Assembly: GCA_009193035.1 (NCBI GenBank) | Contig: SWDT01000105.1 | Span: 124,001-188,000, forward strand | Source: Halicephalobus mephisto | Taxonomy: Eukaryota; Nematoda; Chromadorea; Rhabditida; Panagrolaimidae | Direction: 5' to 3' | Length of the DNA stretch: 64,000 nt | Part shown: piece after piece, positions 46,331-58,670 of the stretch | Layout: every line of letters starts with the position of its first letter | Numbering within the stretch: the first letter of the stretch is position 1 | Notes under the pieces: generated by a model | What the model was told of the DNA's origin: nothing | What the model saw: the letters and a program-made list of their open reading frames with translations, nothing else | Database searches by the model: none | Position numbers and translations under genes: made by a program

Positions 46331-47189
46331 TATTTTCTGGTCGATAACAGATCCAAAACAAAATACTGACAAAGGAAGAACACCTACGATATATGAAATA
46401 TTTAAAAAAATGTAAACTTGACTGCATTTCGGTAAAAAAGCAATCATCCGAGAGCATCTAACATAATTCTAAATTTCGACTATAATGGTTTTTATATTTT
46501 TAGCAGAAATAAAAATATATCTATGTAAGAAAGTATGAAGCAATTGCATCTGAAATTAAACAGAGAAAAAAGCTTCACAAACAATAATTCAATAGTTCTC
46601 GTACAAGAATTTAATTTTTATACCGTAATATAGTACAATTTACTTTTTAATTTGAGTTCAATACGTTAAATTTTTGATTGTGATGCTATGTATAAACCGT
46701 ATGAAATTTTAAACTTAGCAACTAGAAAACATAGGTAGGTGTCTACCTCATATAATCGTGATGAATAGGACTTAACTAACCAAAAAAAACTAAAATTCAT
46801 TCTACTAATGATGTAAAAATAGATAAAAGAATTTTTTAAATAATATTTCAAATCATCCATAGAAAGCATGTCTAGAACCACTGTGAGTTATAATTACTGT
46901 ATTACATAAGATTTTCAGGTTTGAAAAACTGAAACTCAATAACAATATCATAAAACGTAATCAAATTTTTAACTACATATTAGAGGAAAAATCAGTTAAA
47001 TTACAAAAAATAGCATTTAGCTTGGTGTAGAGATATATAGATTTATTTATTTAATATTTTGTTGAGCTGACGATCAAAGCATCATTCCAGAGTTTGCATA
47101 ACATCTAACACACATTCTTATTATCCTTTTACCCCCAGATAATTACTCCAATGTATGCTTTGTTATAGAGAATTCTGGGCAGTGAATGC
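46331..47189. other. Noncoding region between receptor pseudogene and piggyBac remnant
   Basis: No gene recognised; small open frames at 46447-46244 and 46881-46666 (minus) have no similarity that I can see. May include the degenerate 3' flank of the transposon. Confidence 0.45.
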
Positions 47190-48600
47190 TAAACCGGAAG
47201 CAGATGATCGATTCTTTGAGGTTGGTGATGCCAATGGTCAAATTATGATAGATGTTGTAATCACTAGGCATGCACAATGCTCAGTTGGCATATAATATAG
47301 AAAAAATTTCCCAAATATTATTTGCTCGTTTTTCCAATAAAAGGACTATAAGAATTCATCTGATCGGGAAGGTCAGTAAAAGATTTCCGATTGTTGTAGC
47401 TTATGACGATGGGGAATTCTGGGACTTGTTCAATGCATCATCATGATTCTTTGACAATATCAGCACGTCTCACTTATCTCTCCATTTCATCATCATAATT
47501 TCCTTTTTGTTCTGTCTGGCTATGCGTTGACCTTCCCTTAAATTGGTATCAACAATCATCCTCGGAATTGTCTTTCAATTTCTTCCCGTCGTTCAAAGTT
47601 TGTTTTCCTAATTAGTAATGCTTTGATCAAATCGCTGCCAGTATATTAATTTTCGGTATACAAAGCCTGTCCAAAGTCATGGAACCCATTCATGAAGTTT
47701 GTAATTACCTTTCTGTAACTTTACCTTCTTTCGGGTCTTTGCGCTCAGTCGTATAAATGGATATATTGTATGCATATCCATTATGACTACACAATTTCAG
47801 AATTTTGATCTTCTAATGATAACAATTATTCAAAATATATTGTTGAAATATAATTCATCCGCAAACTGAAATTAAGGAGTTGTTAATGCAGACAGCTTGA
47901 CCAAGCCAGTAGATACTTTGGCATTTGACAGTGAATTTTTCTATGAATGAAGAACTGTTGTACAATTTATCTGACTTGTCAGCGATGGCGATGTTTACCA
48001 AATAAATTTTTGTCAACAAGCTTTTAAATCTGCTCCTTGACATAATGTTAAAACCTATGGAATCAGTGGATCAATAATTTGAGTATAGGCATTTTCACCA
48101 GTCCCATTCGAATAACTAGCGCAGCAAATTCTTTCATAACATATTCATTTATGTCTTGGCATTTGTCGCATCTGGATCAGGCATATTTGTTGGTTTCCGT
48201 CACAATCAAATTAATGGCCTCATTGTTGATGAAAGGCTGATAAAGATTCATCGAATTTTGACATTTCTCAATTCTTCCAAGGATTAAAATTAAACTTATT
48301 GATGAAGGACAGTAAGCTCCTTTTTACAATATTTTCTGTTCAATTGTCATTCTCTTCAATACTATAATTATCATCTTTTTCAGTGCTTCCATCATCACCG
48401 GCTGTAAAGTTCAGCAAAGCATTCCAAAACTGCATTTTCTTTAATATCTCCTTCATCACTTTCGAAAAACAGCGTATCAAAGTTAGTTCCGAGATCATCG
48501 AGGTTTTCATCATTCATATCACATACGAAACAATTACTGTAGAAAATAAAGAAAACACCTCTGAGATAAAAAAAAATAACAATAATCAAAGAATATCATG
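47190..48600 (-). pseudogene. PiggyBac-type transposase pseudogene
   Basis: On the minus strand, in order and colinear with piggyBac/PGBD transposases: an acidic N-terminal part (48589-48395), EAINLIVTETNKYA, INEYVMKEFAALVIRMGLVKM, MSRSRFKSLLTKIYLVNIAI with DKLYNSSSFIEKF and GQAVCINNSLISV (48043-47858), GQALYTENxYTGSDLIKALL, KWRDKxDVLILSKNHDDAL, and NRKSFTDLPDQMNSYSPFIG. These are the usual DDE_Tnp_1_7 blocks, but stops and frameshifts separate them and the expected catalytic D in CIDESLI is N here (CINNSLI). Inactive. Terminal repeats and TTAA target sites were not located. Confidence 0.8.
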
Positions 48601-49690
48601 CTTGGAATTCTGAATTTCTTTGCTTTTATACTCACTGGATCAAACGAGAGAATCAGGCCCAATCTTCTCGGGATCTCTATTTTTTTCAGCAGTAATTAAG
48701 AAAATAGAAACCTTAAAAAGTGGAAAAACTGCCATTTCTGATCGCGTGTCAGAGAGTATGTGTCATGCAAAAGAAGGGAAAAAGTGGTTACTTTTGCATG
48801 AACAGAAAGTGCAACATGTACGCGGTCGCTAACGTGTTCAACAAAAATTAGAACAAATGAAATTCGTCATTTTAAGCAATTCTTTATAATGATGATTAAT
48901 GCCTTTAATCTTTGTAGTTATAAATTTTTGCTTGCCTACTTGAACTTATTTTGTACTGCTGATATTTATAAATAGAAAATCTTACAAATTAAAGCAATTG
49001 TGACGTTGATATTTCAAAGATACCATGATTTTGCTCTTACTATTTTTAAGTAGAGGTTCATGTTCAGAAATAAATATTTAAAAATATATCCTATTATTAT
49101 TGAAAGATGTAATCAGTGTTGTTTTTTAGTATGAAGTAAACTAATTTGTATCTTAAAAGATTACAGGAGAAACTAATTGAGACCGTTTTGAGGGTATCGG
49201 TAAAAATTGTCGCATCTTAGTCTATAATTGATAAAATCAGACGATTAAAATATCAATTAACAAGTAGAAAACTTTCATATCTAGTCAATAAAGTTGCATT
49301 TTGCTGTATCTTCTGTCAACCAAGCTATGAAGTTTTTGAGATCTGATTAAGAATTACTTTCTGAAGCAATAACTCATGTATCAAACCAAGAAATTTCCTA
49401 CAAATATTGCATAAGTTGCAATCAGCATTTAAAGTTCTATAAATAGTTATCATTGTTATAACTTACTCTAGGAATGTTAAAGGCTAAAGTTGCAGAAATT
49501 AGGACTTAATAAAGAAGTGTTAGCATTTCTAGATAAATACTTTCCTTAATGAGATAGAAGCATTATGAAAATGTGGTACATGAATGTTTCCCTTCAACGA
49601 GAGTTCTATTGCTTCATAAAGTTCCTCTTACGACTTGTGCAAAAATTGTAGGTTTCTGCTGTATTAATATGTCACAAACACAGTATATTT
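48601..49690. other. Noncoding region upstream of receptor gene a
   Basis: No gene recognised. The 70-aa plus-strand frame at 48620-48832 (GC-richer than its surroundings) has no similarity that I can name and may belong to the transposon. Confidence 0.45.
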
Positions 49691-49696
49691 CTTTTC

Positions 49697-49812
49697 CACG
49701 TGCACTTAAAACGAAAAGGCAGTTCTCATAGAAAATTGTTACTTGATTGGGCGGTGTCTATGGCACCTCGGTAAGACTGAGCATTACCCTACATACTTGT
49801 AGCTATATATAA
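49697..49812 (+). promoter_or_regulatory. Core promoter of receptor a: E-box and TATA box
   Basis: CACGTG at 49697-49702 in the context TTTTCCACGTGCAC, 149 bp before the ATG, and TATATATAAG at 49804-49812, about 40 bp before the ATG. E-box elements near CACGTG/CACCTG are known upstream of several C. elegans chemoreceptor families; use of this one is inferred. Confidence 0.45.
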
Positions 49813-49850
49813 GTGCTATGTATTTGTTCTGAATATTCAGTAAAGAAACA

Positions 49851-51304
49851 ATGAATGCCCTATTGTTCAATCCGGAGTATATTGCTAAGTATTACAACTG
49901 TTCTGGAAGAAGTTATGAACAATGGAAGGAATTAGGACATCCGAATATTCTTTTGGGCTTTATTTATGCCTTTATTGGAACCATATACATGGTCTTATTA
50001 TTCCCATTCATGGTGGTGTTTATCAAATCTGATCTTATGAATACTCTTGCTACAAGGTGAATTTTCTAACAAAATCTTTCCTTGTATGGATATTCTGTTT
50101 CAGATAATGTTCTTCCTCGGAATCATTGACGTATTCAGATCCAATAGGGGGCTTTTATTGCGGGTACGCAACGGCCATTGGCATGGTCCACTGTATGGCT
50201 CCAACAGTTAACTACATTGCTGGGGGTCTTGCCTTAACTTGTTGGTTCAGCGGGTCTGCAACATGTATGCTTCTCGCCATCAACCGTTGCATCGACCTAA
50301 TCAATCCACAACTCGGACAGAAGCTGTTCGGTGGGAAGAAAACACTTATTTGGTTGATGATTTGTGTTATTTATTTCATTGTTACGTTTTTCTTCCACAC
50401 TACTTCAACCTTCAACTCAAATATGTACGCTTTCTTCTTCGATCCATTTGTGGGAACTCCCGAGAGAAATGGCACTGTCGATACTGAACATGTAAGTTAA
50501 CTTAATTGTAGTTTTCTAATATCCCTACTTTGCAATTACAGTATCCTCACATTGGGCACACAATTCATAATATTACTGTTCTGATTGTGCTCATCGTTGC
50601 CTATTCTTCTTTATTTGTTCATATCTCCATTCAAGGTGCAAAGTCAGGGAACCGTGTCATGATAAGTAAGGTTCAGAGACAGACATTTATCCAATCACCT
50701 TGATATGTACCGGGACCTTCATTACTACTGTCGTTTATGTAATTTTATTTTTTTAAATAATAGTTAACCCTTTGTTATGTTGATAAGTTTCACAAAAGAG
50801 TGATTTTTCCGTCTATAAATCACCCAATATTCGCTCTTTATATTCAAGTCGAATTCAGCTCGGTTTTCTTTTTTTTTGTAGAAACATAGATCAGATTGTA
50901 GGAATACAAAAATTAACGAAAAATAATACTATTTTGATTGGATTTTTAATATGTAAAGAATGGAACTGAATGAGTAGCTCCTAGACGAAAAAATTGCTCT
51001 TTTGCGTTACTGTTTCAAGTAATCTTAGATTGATTATTCGTTGAAACCATTGTTTTACCGATTTCATTTCTAGGTCTATATACAGTTTGTGCCGACTCCA
51101 CCTTGGGTTGCTGTTTGGGTGGAACTTGCTTGGCAGTTGAGTCACGGAGCCCCTGGAATATCCTATGCCCTACTCAATAAGACGATGAAAAACGAATTTG
51201 TCAATGTTTTTTGCCTCCATTCGAGAAAAACTCCAGTTACAGAATTGACCACCAAGAAACATAAAGTTAATACTAGTGAGCATCCCTCTACCTTGAATTA
51301 TTGA
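49851..51304 (+). pseudogene. Serpentine receptor class T, recent pseudogene (receptor a)
   Basis: Same four-exon structure as the intact gene at 56262: 49851-50056, 50104-50491, 50542-50738, 51074-51304. Start MNALLFNPEYIAKYYNCSGR, TM segments, AINRCIDLINPQLGQKLF after TM3, and a C-terminal ELAWQLSHGAPGISYALLNK. Compared exon by exon with the intact paralogue, exon 1 is 1 nt short (near 50040), exon 2 is 2 nt short (near 50133) and exon 3 is 1 nt short (near 50696); these do not cancel, and splicing exon 1 to 2 meets a stop at once. All large genes in the window assemble without indels, so base-calling error is a less likely explanation. It was a chemosensory GPCR; promoter elements remain. 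Confidence 0.8.
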
Positions 51305-53147
51305 AAATGAAGAATTGTGTTTATTTAACTACAGTTATCATAATTTTATAAGAAACAATAGATGAGAGCTCTAAAGAATCTGTTATTTTTGCTGAAAGAT
51401 AGACATAAGTTTAACTCGATTATCTATCAAAATATCTGGAAAATGATATAAATTGTTCAACTCATGATTTCATGAATCAGTACGAAATGCATAATTATTT
51501 TTGAAAGTTAAAAAAGAAGAAATAGTCTTTCTATAGACCAAATTCCTTGTCTAAAACTTTTGGAAAAAATGTAAAGATTAATTACTATAGTTTTCCATTC
51601 TAATTGGAAGGTTTTAAAAATTTGATTTGAAACTATTTTTCTGAATCTTGGTTAAATAAGTTTGTTTTTATGATAGAATACTGTTGTTGTAAAGTACAAA
51701 AGACAAATGAATAGTTAAATATTTTTTGTCAAATTTCATGTTATTTTATAATTAATTTCTTAGTTCTATCATTCGATTACAAGTGCTGTAGAGTACAAAC
51801 CCAGCTCCTGTTCGTAAACCCTTAATAATCGTAATGAGTTCGTTTGCTTTCAATGTGGGTGAAATTTAATTTTAAAAAACAAAAGGGATAACTGAAAGTT
51901 ATATGATTAAGATCATTTTCTCGATTTTTCTACACTGTTATTGCGAGAAGGATGCTTAGAAAGATACATTTGTTATGAGAAATATCATGTCCGTCAATTT
52001 TTAGAAGAAAATATTCATTATGCTCAAACGTGCAATAAAGATTTTCTACTGTGAATACGTTGTCGGAATGATCTTGTAGATGGTTTCAATAATGAATTAC
52101 GTCATTGGATCTTTGGAATAGATATGTTTAACTGTTATCTTAATTAAGGTATATATTGAATCAAAGCGTCTTAAGATTTTACTTAGAATGTGTCATTTAA
52201 TCTTGTGCAATATTGTCTAAAGCAAGATAGCAATGGTATCTATAAGTTCCGGTCGCCGTTTTCTTCCTGATCAATTTCTTAAAAGCTTAGTCATCCATAA
52301 TTATTTTAAAAGTAGTTATGTTAATAAAGAACTACAATTGAATAAGATAAAGTAGAGAAAGAAAATTTTGAAAACTATTTATTAGATATTTGCTCAGGAA
52401 TAACCAGAAACTTCTACGTTTTCTAAAAATGCGATATGTAAAGTTCTTTATATCTTATTTTGTCCTCCAGAACGGCTTTTACGAACAAGGATTAATGAAT
52501 TCCGAAACACTATTTTATCGTATACAAAAGGAACTGTAAATACTTTCATATGATCATTTTATTTATGGTAGTCATGAAACACACATCTATTCCCGACGTG
52601 AGATCCTCCGAAGTCCATAGAGATTTATTTGTTTTTGAGGATAAATAGAGTATGACTCAGATCTCCAATATTTTGGAAAACTACCGAATCCTCATCACCA
52701 CGTAGTAAAAAAGCGGATATTATTGCTTAAACTTCTCTTGTGTCTTATTATTTTGCTCATTTTCTATATTAATCTATTGTTTCTCGTGGTTTAGGATACA
52801 TATTGTGCTGTAATCCCGATGTATTAGAATAAAGAGAAAAAACTATTCTTCTCCTCAGGCTATAATGGAATTGCGTGCCGCACGTCATAGTTCAAGACAA
52901 TAGTATAGGACGGAACAATTAATTTATTGAAAGTTTTTATCGTTGAGATTTTGCTTGAATATAAAATTATAATTTCTGACTTTTCAATTCAAAAAAAATT
53001 TGCAATTTTTTATTAAGTATCATTTTACCAGGATATTTCTTAGTTCCCAGTACTGAGGGCAATCTGAGGTTAGAATTCATGAAAGGAGAGAAAGACGTCA
53101 AAGATATAAAAAACATAAGAAATTGCAATGTATCCAGAAGCAACAAT
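51305..53147. other. Noncoding region with a receptor scrap
   Basis: Mostly featureless AT-rich DNA. At about 52035-52130 (+) the translation CEYVVGMIL-stop-MVSIMNYVIGSLE matches the receptor segment CGYAxxxGMVHCMAPTxNYI, so it is probably a fragment of another dead receptor copy. Confidence 0.4.
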
Positions 53148-53460
53148 GAACATTTTGCTCTTTAATAAACTCTACTTTGGCATGTGCTACACCTATTTTA
53201 AATGAAACTATGAAGAGTGGAAGGCATTGGGATATCCGAATTCTACTCTCGGGTCTATCTACATCTTTCTCAGAATTGTTTATCTGGTTTTTATTTGCTA
53301 TAGGGATTTCGAAGTCTACGTGCAATTCTGTCCTTCATTATAGTTTGTGATTATCATAGAACTCTGTCGGGAAACAAGTCATGGTGCTGGAATGTCTTAT
53401 ATCTTCTTAAATAAGATTCCGAGAACAGAAACAAAAACAATATTCTCTGGTCGATGACAA
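53148..53460 (+). pseudogene. Serpentine receptor class T pseudogene 2
   Basis: An N-terminal exon remnant (MNILLFNKLYFGMCYTYFK, stop, NYEEWKALGYPNSTLGSIYI) is joined directly to a C-terminal exon remnant, with the two middle exons deleted. The C-terminal 150 bp (from about 53310) is about 94% identical to 46200-46345 of pseudogene 1. Confidence 0.75.
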
Positions 53461-54104
53461 ATTGAAGATAAAACATAGAAATGAATGCTGTTAACAATGA
53501 ATCATCATTTATTGAATATTGAAGCAAAATAACACTCGAAATATTTCAGTTTATAGGATATATTTTGCATTTGAGATTGAATGAGTTTCTGTTTTATTTT
53601 CCTGTAACTTTCATTTAAGTAACGTCGTTTTTTACATCTCCATAATCGGTCTATATTGAAGTGAATTTTATATAAAAACTAACGCATTACAAAATAACTT
53701 TATTCATTATTTAATGCAGCAAAAAATAAAGAAAGTGGAAAATTAGTTACCAATTCCGTGATAGAAAATGACTATTCTTAGTAAAATATACAGATATTTC
53801 ATTTTTAGTTTTTATACACAATATTGAGAAGTAAACAAATTATTTAAATTCCTTGGAATAAAAAGCAACAAAATTCTCATTAGCATTTTCTTTGTTCCGG
53901 AAAACAAAGAATTTAAGAAGATTACCTATCAAAACAATGTCTACTAACTTGCAATCGTAAAGAATAGACTTATTTCAAAAGAATGGAACTAAATAGATAT
54001 CCATAAAATTAAATTGTGAATTCGGATTAAAAAAATTCGGTTCCAGAGGATTCAGATGAGCAAAATTTAAAGAGAGTTAATTATTTAACTTACTTTAATG
54101 TGTT
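53461..54104. other. Noncoding region
   Basis: No gene or recognisable repeat. Confidence 0.5.
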
Positions 54105-54515
54105 CCAGAATCTTCATCACTGGTCTTATTTATGTAATTTTATTTTCCTTTAAAGATAGCGCAATTTTGAACTACTGTAATTCCAGAGAATCTTAAAAAT
54201 GTAAAATAAATGAAAAAATATGATTTCAATTACAACTTTAACAGTTGAAAACGAAAAATTGAATCTTTGTAGTTGGTTATACAGTAATCCGAGATTGAGT
54301 TGTGTTTTGTAATTATTCATTGAATCTAATTTTAGATCTAAATGTAGTTCTTCCCAACTCCAATCTAGGCTGTTGTTTGTGCACGTATTGTTCGAGAATT
54401 GAGTCAACGTACTGCTGGATTATCCTGTTTTTCTGGATACAACGATGAGACATAAATTCGTAAAAATCTTCTGTTTCAACACGAGAATTGTTCCAGGTAC
54501 AAGAATTAAAAAAAC
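54105..54515 (+). pseudogene. Serpentine receptor class T pseudogene 3 (3' fragment)
   Basis: End of exon 3 (FITGLIYVILF) then an intron and a broken last exon (DLNVVLPTPI, stop, then ARIVRELSQRTAGLSCFSGY and a stop) corresponding to the last TM region of the intact gene. Frameshifts and stops show it is dead. Confidence 0.7.
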
Positions 54516-56210
54516 TAAAAAATTCCACTTTCTACGAATGATCATTTCTCCGGATTAGATTATTAAAAAAAATGAATTTTTTATATTTACCGTAATCTTA
54601 AAAATTAATGAAAATAATGAATAAATTGTTTTTTTACGAAATTCAAACATTTAAGCCGATTACCTGTCAAAATATTTAGAAAAAAACGATTATATTCCGT
54701 ATTTTGTGATGTAATATCAATTGTATGATTATTTTTGAGGATTGAAAGAGGATAAACATCATACGTGGTCATAAATCATCTATCTTTTAATCTTTGGACG
54801 AGATTACAGAACATTACATGAGGTTCCAGAAATCTTCAAAAACAGTAAATTTTTATAAATATTAAAAAACTCATAAGTACAAAATTCCAATTTCCGTCTT
54901 AATTGGAGAATGTTAGGAATTCATTTGAAGATAATTTTGTCGCAATTTTACAACAACTATTCTTTGTTGTACCTGTGTACTTTTGTTATAGAAACTTAAG
55001 TACAAACTAGATAGTTGTTTTCCAAGCTTAAAATTTGTATCGTAATTGGTTTATATTTTTTCCAACTTTAAGCATCGTAAAAAGCGAAATTAACTCTCAC
55101 AGTAAATTTTCTGATGACCATAATGAACTCGTTCAAAATATAAATTAGATCTAAAATGAACGTAGAAGTTGAAAGAAATTAGTATCAATTGCTTTACGAG
55201 TATTTAAGCAAGAAATTCACAATATTAAAGTGTTCATAGTTTGGTAGATAGAAGAGACGTCAATCATCGTTTTCTAGTGCCTGTATTTTGTTGTTTACTT
55301 CTAATTAGGCATCCTTTTCCCAAAGGAAATCTCGTGAATAAGCACCAAGTTTTTCGATTTTGTTATTAATTCTATAAAAAATAAGGAAGATTAAAGTGTA
55401 TATTGATGATGAAAATAAAATCAGGATTGATATCAACTAAATAATCTATATAGCTAATTATATGAAAATGATTACCATTATTCAAAAAACCCGGATAGTG
55501 CAAAAGGTGAAAAATATCTTAATTTAAACTGACTTGGGAGTTATCTGGAGCATTATCATTGTAGCAGCAGGAATAGATTCTGAAACATTGACCGACTTTA
55601 TTATTAAATCCTTTTGTTTTTTGATTTCGGACTCATATTTCAACGAATTTACCGAAAGGTAGATTCACCACTTGAATGTGTTATTAAAAGAATATTTACA
55701 GCATTGTAATGGACTTTCGAAGTGGTTGTACAATTTGAGAGTTTATAGTAGTGTTTCTTTTTTTAATCCAATACTTTTTAATAATGTTCTTCAGTTTTTC
55801 TGCTTTTTTGAAACATTGGATGAGTAGAATGAAGAACTTTGTAACCGCCGAAGATTCAAAAATTGTCTATTCATAAACTCTTTCTATTTTAATTTCAGAA
55901 TTTCACATTTTTGCAGCCTATAAGGAAGTAAAAATGAAATTTAATCAAAACTTTTTTATCCTTCCCGAATTAACAATCCAGGAGATTTAGTTATGTAAAC
56001 AATGCTTGTGTTAATCTTTCTTTGTTAACGTAGATGTCTTTTGATAACATTCAATTGACAGTATGCTTATGACGCTTCAGTATTTTATTGAAATAACACC
56101 TTCTGAATCTTGAGAATTCATATGAGTAACTTTTTATTCTTTGAACTGCGATCAAAAAGATTATAAGTCTCTGAATAGATGCTGTCGTCAACAAGATGGT
56201 ACTTTCTCAA
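54516..56210. other. Noncoding region upstream of receptor b
   Basis: No gene recognised. Two stretches hold hydrophobic frames, 55540-55670 (LGVIWSIIIVAAGIDSETLT) and 55744-55876 (FIVVFLFLIQYFLIMFFSFS then KHWMSRMKNFVTAEDSKIVY), plus strand, 35-45 codons; they may be remnants of an unrelated membrane-protein gene. Confidence 0.4.
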
Positions 56211-56220
56211 AGGTATATAA
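56211..56220 (+). promoter_or_regulatory. TATA box of receptor b
   Basis: AGGTATATAA, 42-51 bp upstream of the ATG at 56262, the same spacing as in receptor a. Confidence 0.5.
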
Positions 56221-56261
56221 TAAGCTGATGAATTCATCCTCACAATTACAATAAGGAAATA

Positions 56262-57953
56262 ATGAATGCTCTGCTGTTCGACCCGGAGTATATTGCTGAA
56301 AATTACAACTGCTCTGGAAGAACCTACGAAGAATGGCAAGCTCTCGGAAAACCGAACGTCCTTCTGGGTTTTATGTATGGTTTTCTTGGAGTCATATTCC
56401 TGATCATCTTGTTGCCATTCATAGTGGTCTTCATGAAGTCTGATCTAATGAAGCATTCTTGCTACAAGGTGAGTTTTCTAACAAAATCTTTCCTTGCATG
56501 GATATTCTGTTTCAGATAATGTTCTTCCTCGGGATCATTGACTGCATCCAGATCCCGATAGGAGGAGTCTACTGTGGATATGCAGCGGCCGTGGGAATGG
56601 TTCATTGCATGGCCCCAACAATTAACTACATATTCGGATGTTTAGCCATAGGTACTTGGTGTAGTGGGTCCACAACATGCATGCTCCTCGCCATCAACCG
56701 TTGCATCGATATTATGAATCCACATCTTGGACAGAAGCTTTTCAGTGGGAAAAAGACCCTCATCTGGCTGCTGATTCCCGTCGGTTCCTTCATTTACTTC
56801 TTCTTCTTCCATACTACAGTAACCTTCAACTCAAATTTCTATGCATTCTTCTTTGATCCTTTCGTCGGAACTCCTGAAAGACACGGTACCGTCGACAGTG
56901 AACATGTGAGTTGTATTATCTATAATCCTTCATGTACTCATACATTGTGACTATAGTATCCTCATATGGGGCACTCCACTTACAACTTCATTGTTGTCGT
57001 TGTCCTCCTAATTTCCTATTCTTCTTTGTTGATCCATATCTCCATCAAAGCTGCAAAATTGGGGAATCGAATCACACTGAGCAGGGTTCAGAGACAGACT
57101 TTCATTCAATGCACCTTGATTTGTACTGGAACCTTCGTCGCTGCTCTCGTTTACGTAAGTTTTTAAACAAAAAACGAATCTTGAGTTATGTTGATAAATG
57201 ATATAACTAACGATTTTTTACATTAGAAAGCCGATTACTGACTTTCCACAAGCTTTCTGAAATCACACCTAACTGAATGGAATCAATACGTAAGAATCTC
57301 TGACTACAGTTTTAATATTATTTGATTCTGAATGCAATCGACAGCAGGATTGCAATCCAACAAAAGATTAGTCGTAACTGAGTATAATCAATGTAATAAT
57401 ATTTTTTAACTGGAAACAAACATGGTTCAAATATATTGATTATATTCAGTTATATTCAATCTTCTATCAGAATACAATCCTGTCATCAATCACACTCAAT
57501 TAAAACCAAATAATGTGAAAACTGTGGTCAGATGCTCTCATGTGTTGATTTCCTTCAGTTAGATCTCATTTCAGAAAAATTGTGTTATTTTTCTAAAATT
57601 TCAATCAAATTTGAATGTATTTTTGCTACTTTTATATCAAACCACAAAGATACGGAAAAAGTTCCTAAAGATATATAAGTTGATCTTTTTTAATTTGTTA
57701 TCATTGATCGAAATCTTAGATCTACATGCAATTCCTGCCGACCCCGGTCTGGATCGTTATTTCCGGAGAACTCGCCTGGCAGTTGAGTCACGGGGCTGCT
57801 GGGATATCCTATGCATTTTTCAACACAACAATGAAAAAGGAATTTCTGAAGGTCTTCTGTTCCAGCTTCAAAATCGCTCCAATTACAGGAACTACAGCTA
57901 TGATGAAATCTGCCGTTTCCACCGGCGTTCACATCTCTGATTTAGACTATTGA
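56262..57953 (+). CDS. Serpentine receptor class T (srt), intact, 342 aa
   Basis: Chemosensory G-protein-coupled receptor of the nematode Srt family, expected in ciliated sensory neurons. Exons 56262-56468, 56516-56905, 56957-57154, 57720-57953, all phase 0. N-terminus MNALLFDPEYIAENYNCSGR with an NCSG glycosylation site, then about seven hydrophobic segments (TM1 VLLGFMYGFLGVIFLIILL; later FIVVVVLLISYSSLLIHISI), AINRCIDIMNPHLGQ after TM3, long loop with DPFVGTPERHGTVDSEH, and a cytoplasmic tail after the last TM containing SHGAAGISYAFFN. Length is normal for Srt proteins. Intron 3 contains a palindromic MITE. AATAAA lies at 58006-58011, 53 nt after the stop. It is the only intact receptor in this cluster. 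Confidence 0.9.
57252..57579. mobile_element. Palindromic MITE in receptor b intron 3
   Basis: Ends TTTCTGAAATCACACCTAAC and the complement of GTTAGATCTCATTTCAGAAA; interior is inverted (GGAATCAATAC... against ...TGTTGATTTCC). A shorter relative of 10995-11537 in laminin A. Confidence 0.75.
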
Positions 57954-58005
57954 AAGTTAACAGTTAACTTTACTTTGGTTTATTTACAGTAACCCAATAT
58001 GAAGT

Positions 58006-58011
58006 AATAAA
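58006..58011 (+). other. Candidate poly(A) signal of receptor b
   Basis: AATAAA 53 nt past the stop codon. Confidence 0.55.
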
Positions 58012-58670
58012 TGACACTTGTGATATAATGGATGATTTTTTAAAGAAAAAAGTGAATTTTAGGTTTTTTTATTTTCAAAATAAAATATAAAAAATTTAAT
58101 TATGTCTGGAAGTAAAAAATAAACAAATTGTCATCTTTGTTTCATAGCAACTTTCCTCATAGTCTTCCTACAAGTTTTCAAAACATAAAATTTTACAAAA
58201 TTTAATATTTCTAAAATTTTTCGAAAACAAGCAAAACTCGAGCCGTGCAATATTTAATTTTAAATGAAAAATTTAGTAAGTACTTTTTTGAACTTTTGTG
58301 AGAATTATATATTTTCATAATTCTGTATTTTTGTCATAAAAAATAATAACTTTGTTGGGATGCTTTTTTAAGTGAGAAATCTTACTGTACATATACTACT
58401 TTTGCTGAGATGAGTTTCTGTAGTTTTTATAGCTAATTGTCTAATTAAAGTTTTGCATTAGATATGCTTAATTAACTGAATACTTTGATCCGTTAATCTC
58501 TGAGTTTCAAAAAAGAGAAATTACACAGCATAAAATCAACTAATTATTTTAATTATTTATGAATTTGTTAGAATAAAAACCGGAAGTATATTAATAATCT
58601 TTACTCAACAATTAGGCGTAGCAATTACATACCCCTACCTTACAAGACAACCGAGAGTCTTACTCATGGT

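Noticed and set aside
48620..48832. 70-codon plus-strand frame
   Set aside because: No similarity and next to the piggyBac remnant; could be transposon sequence on the non-coding strand.
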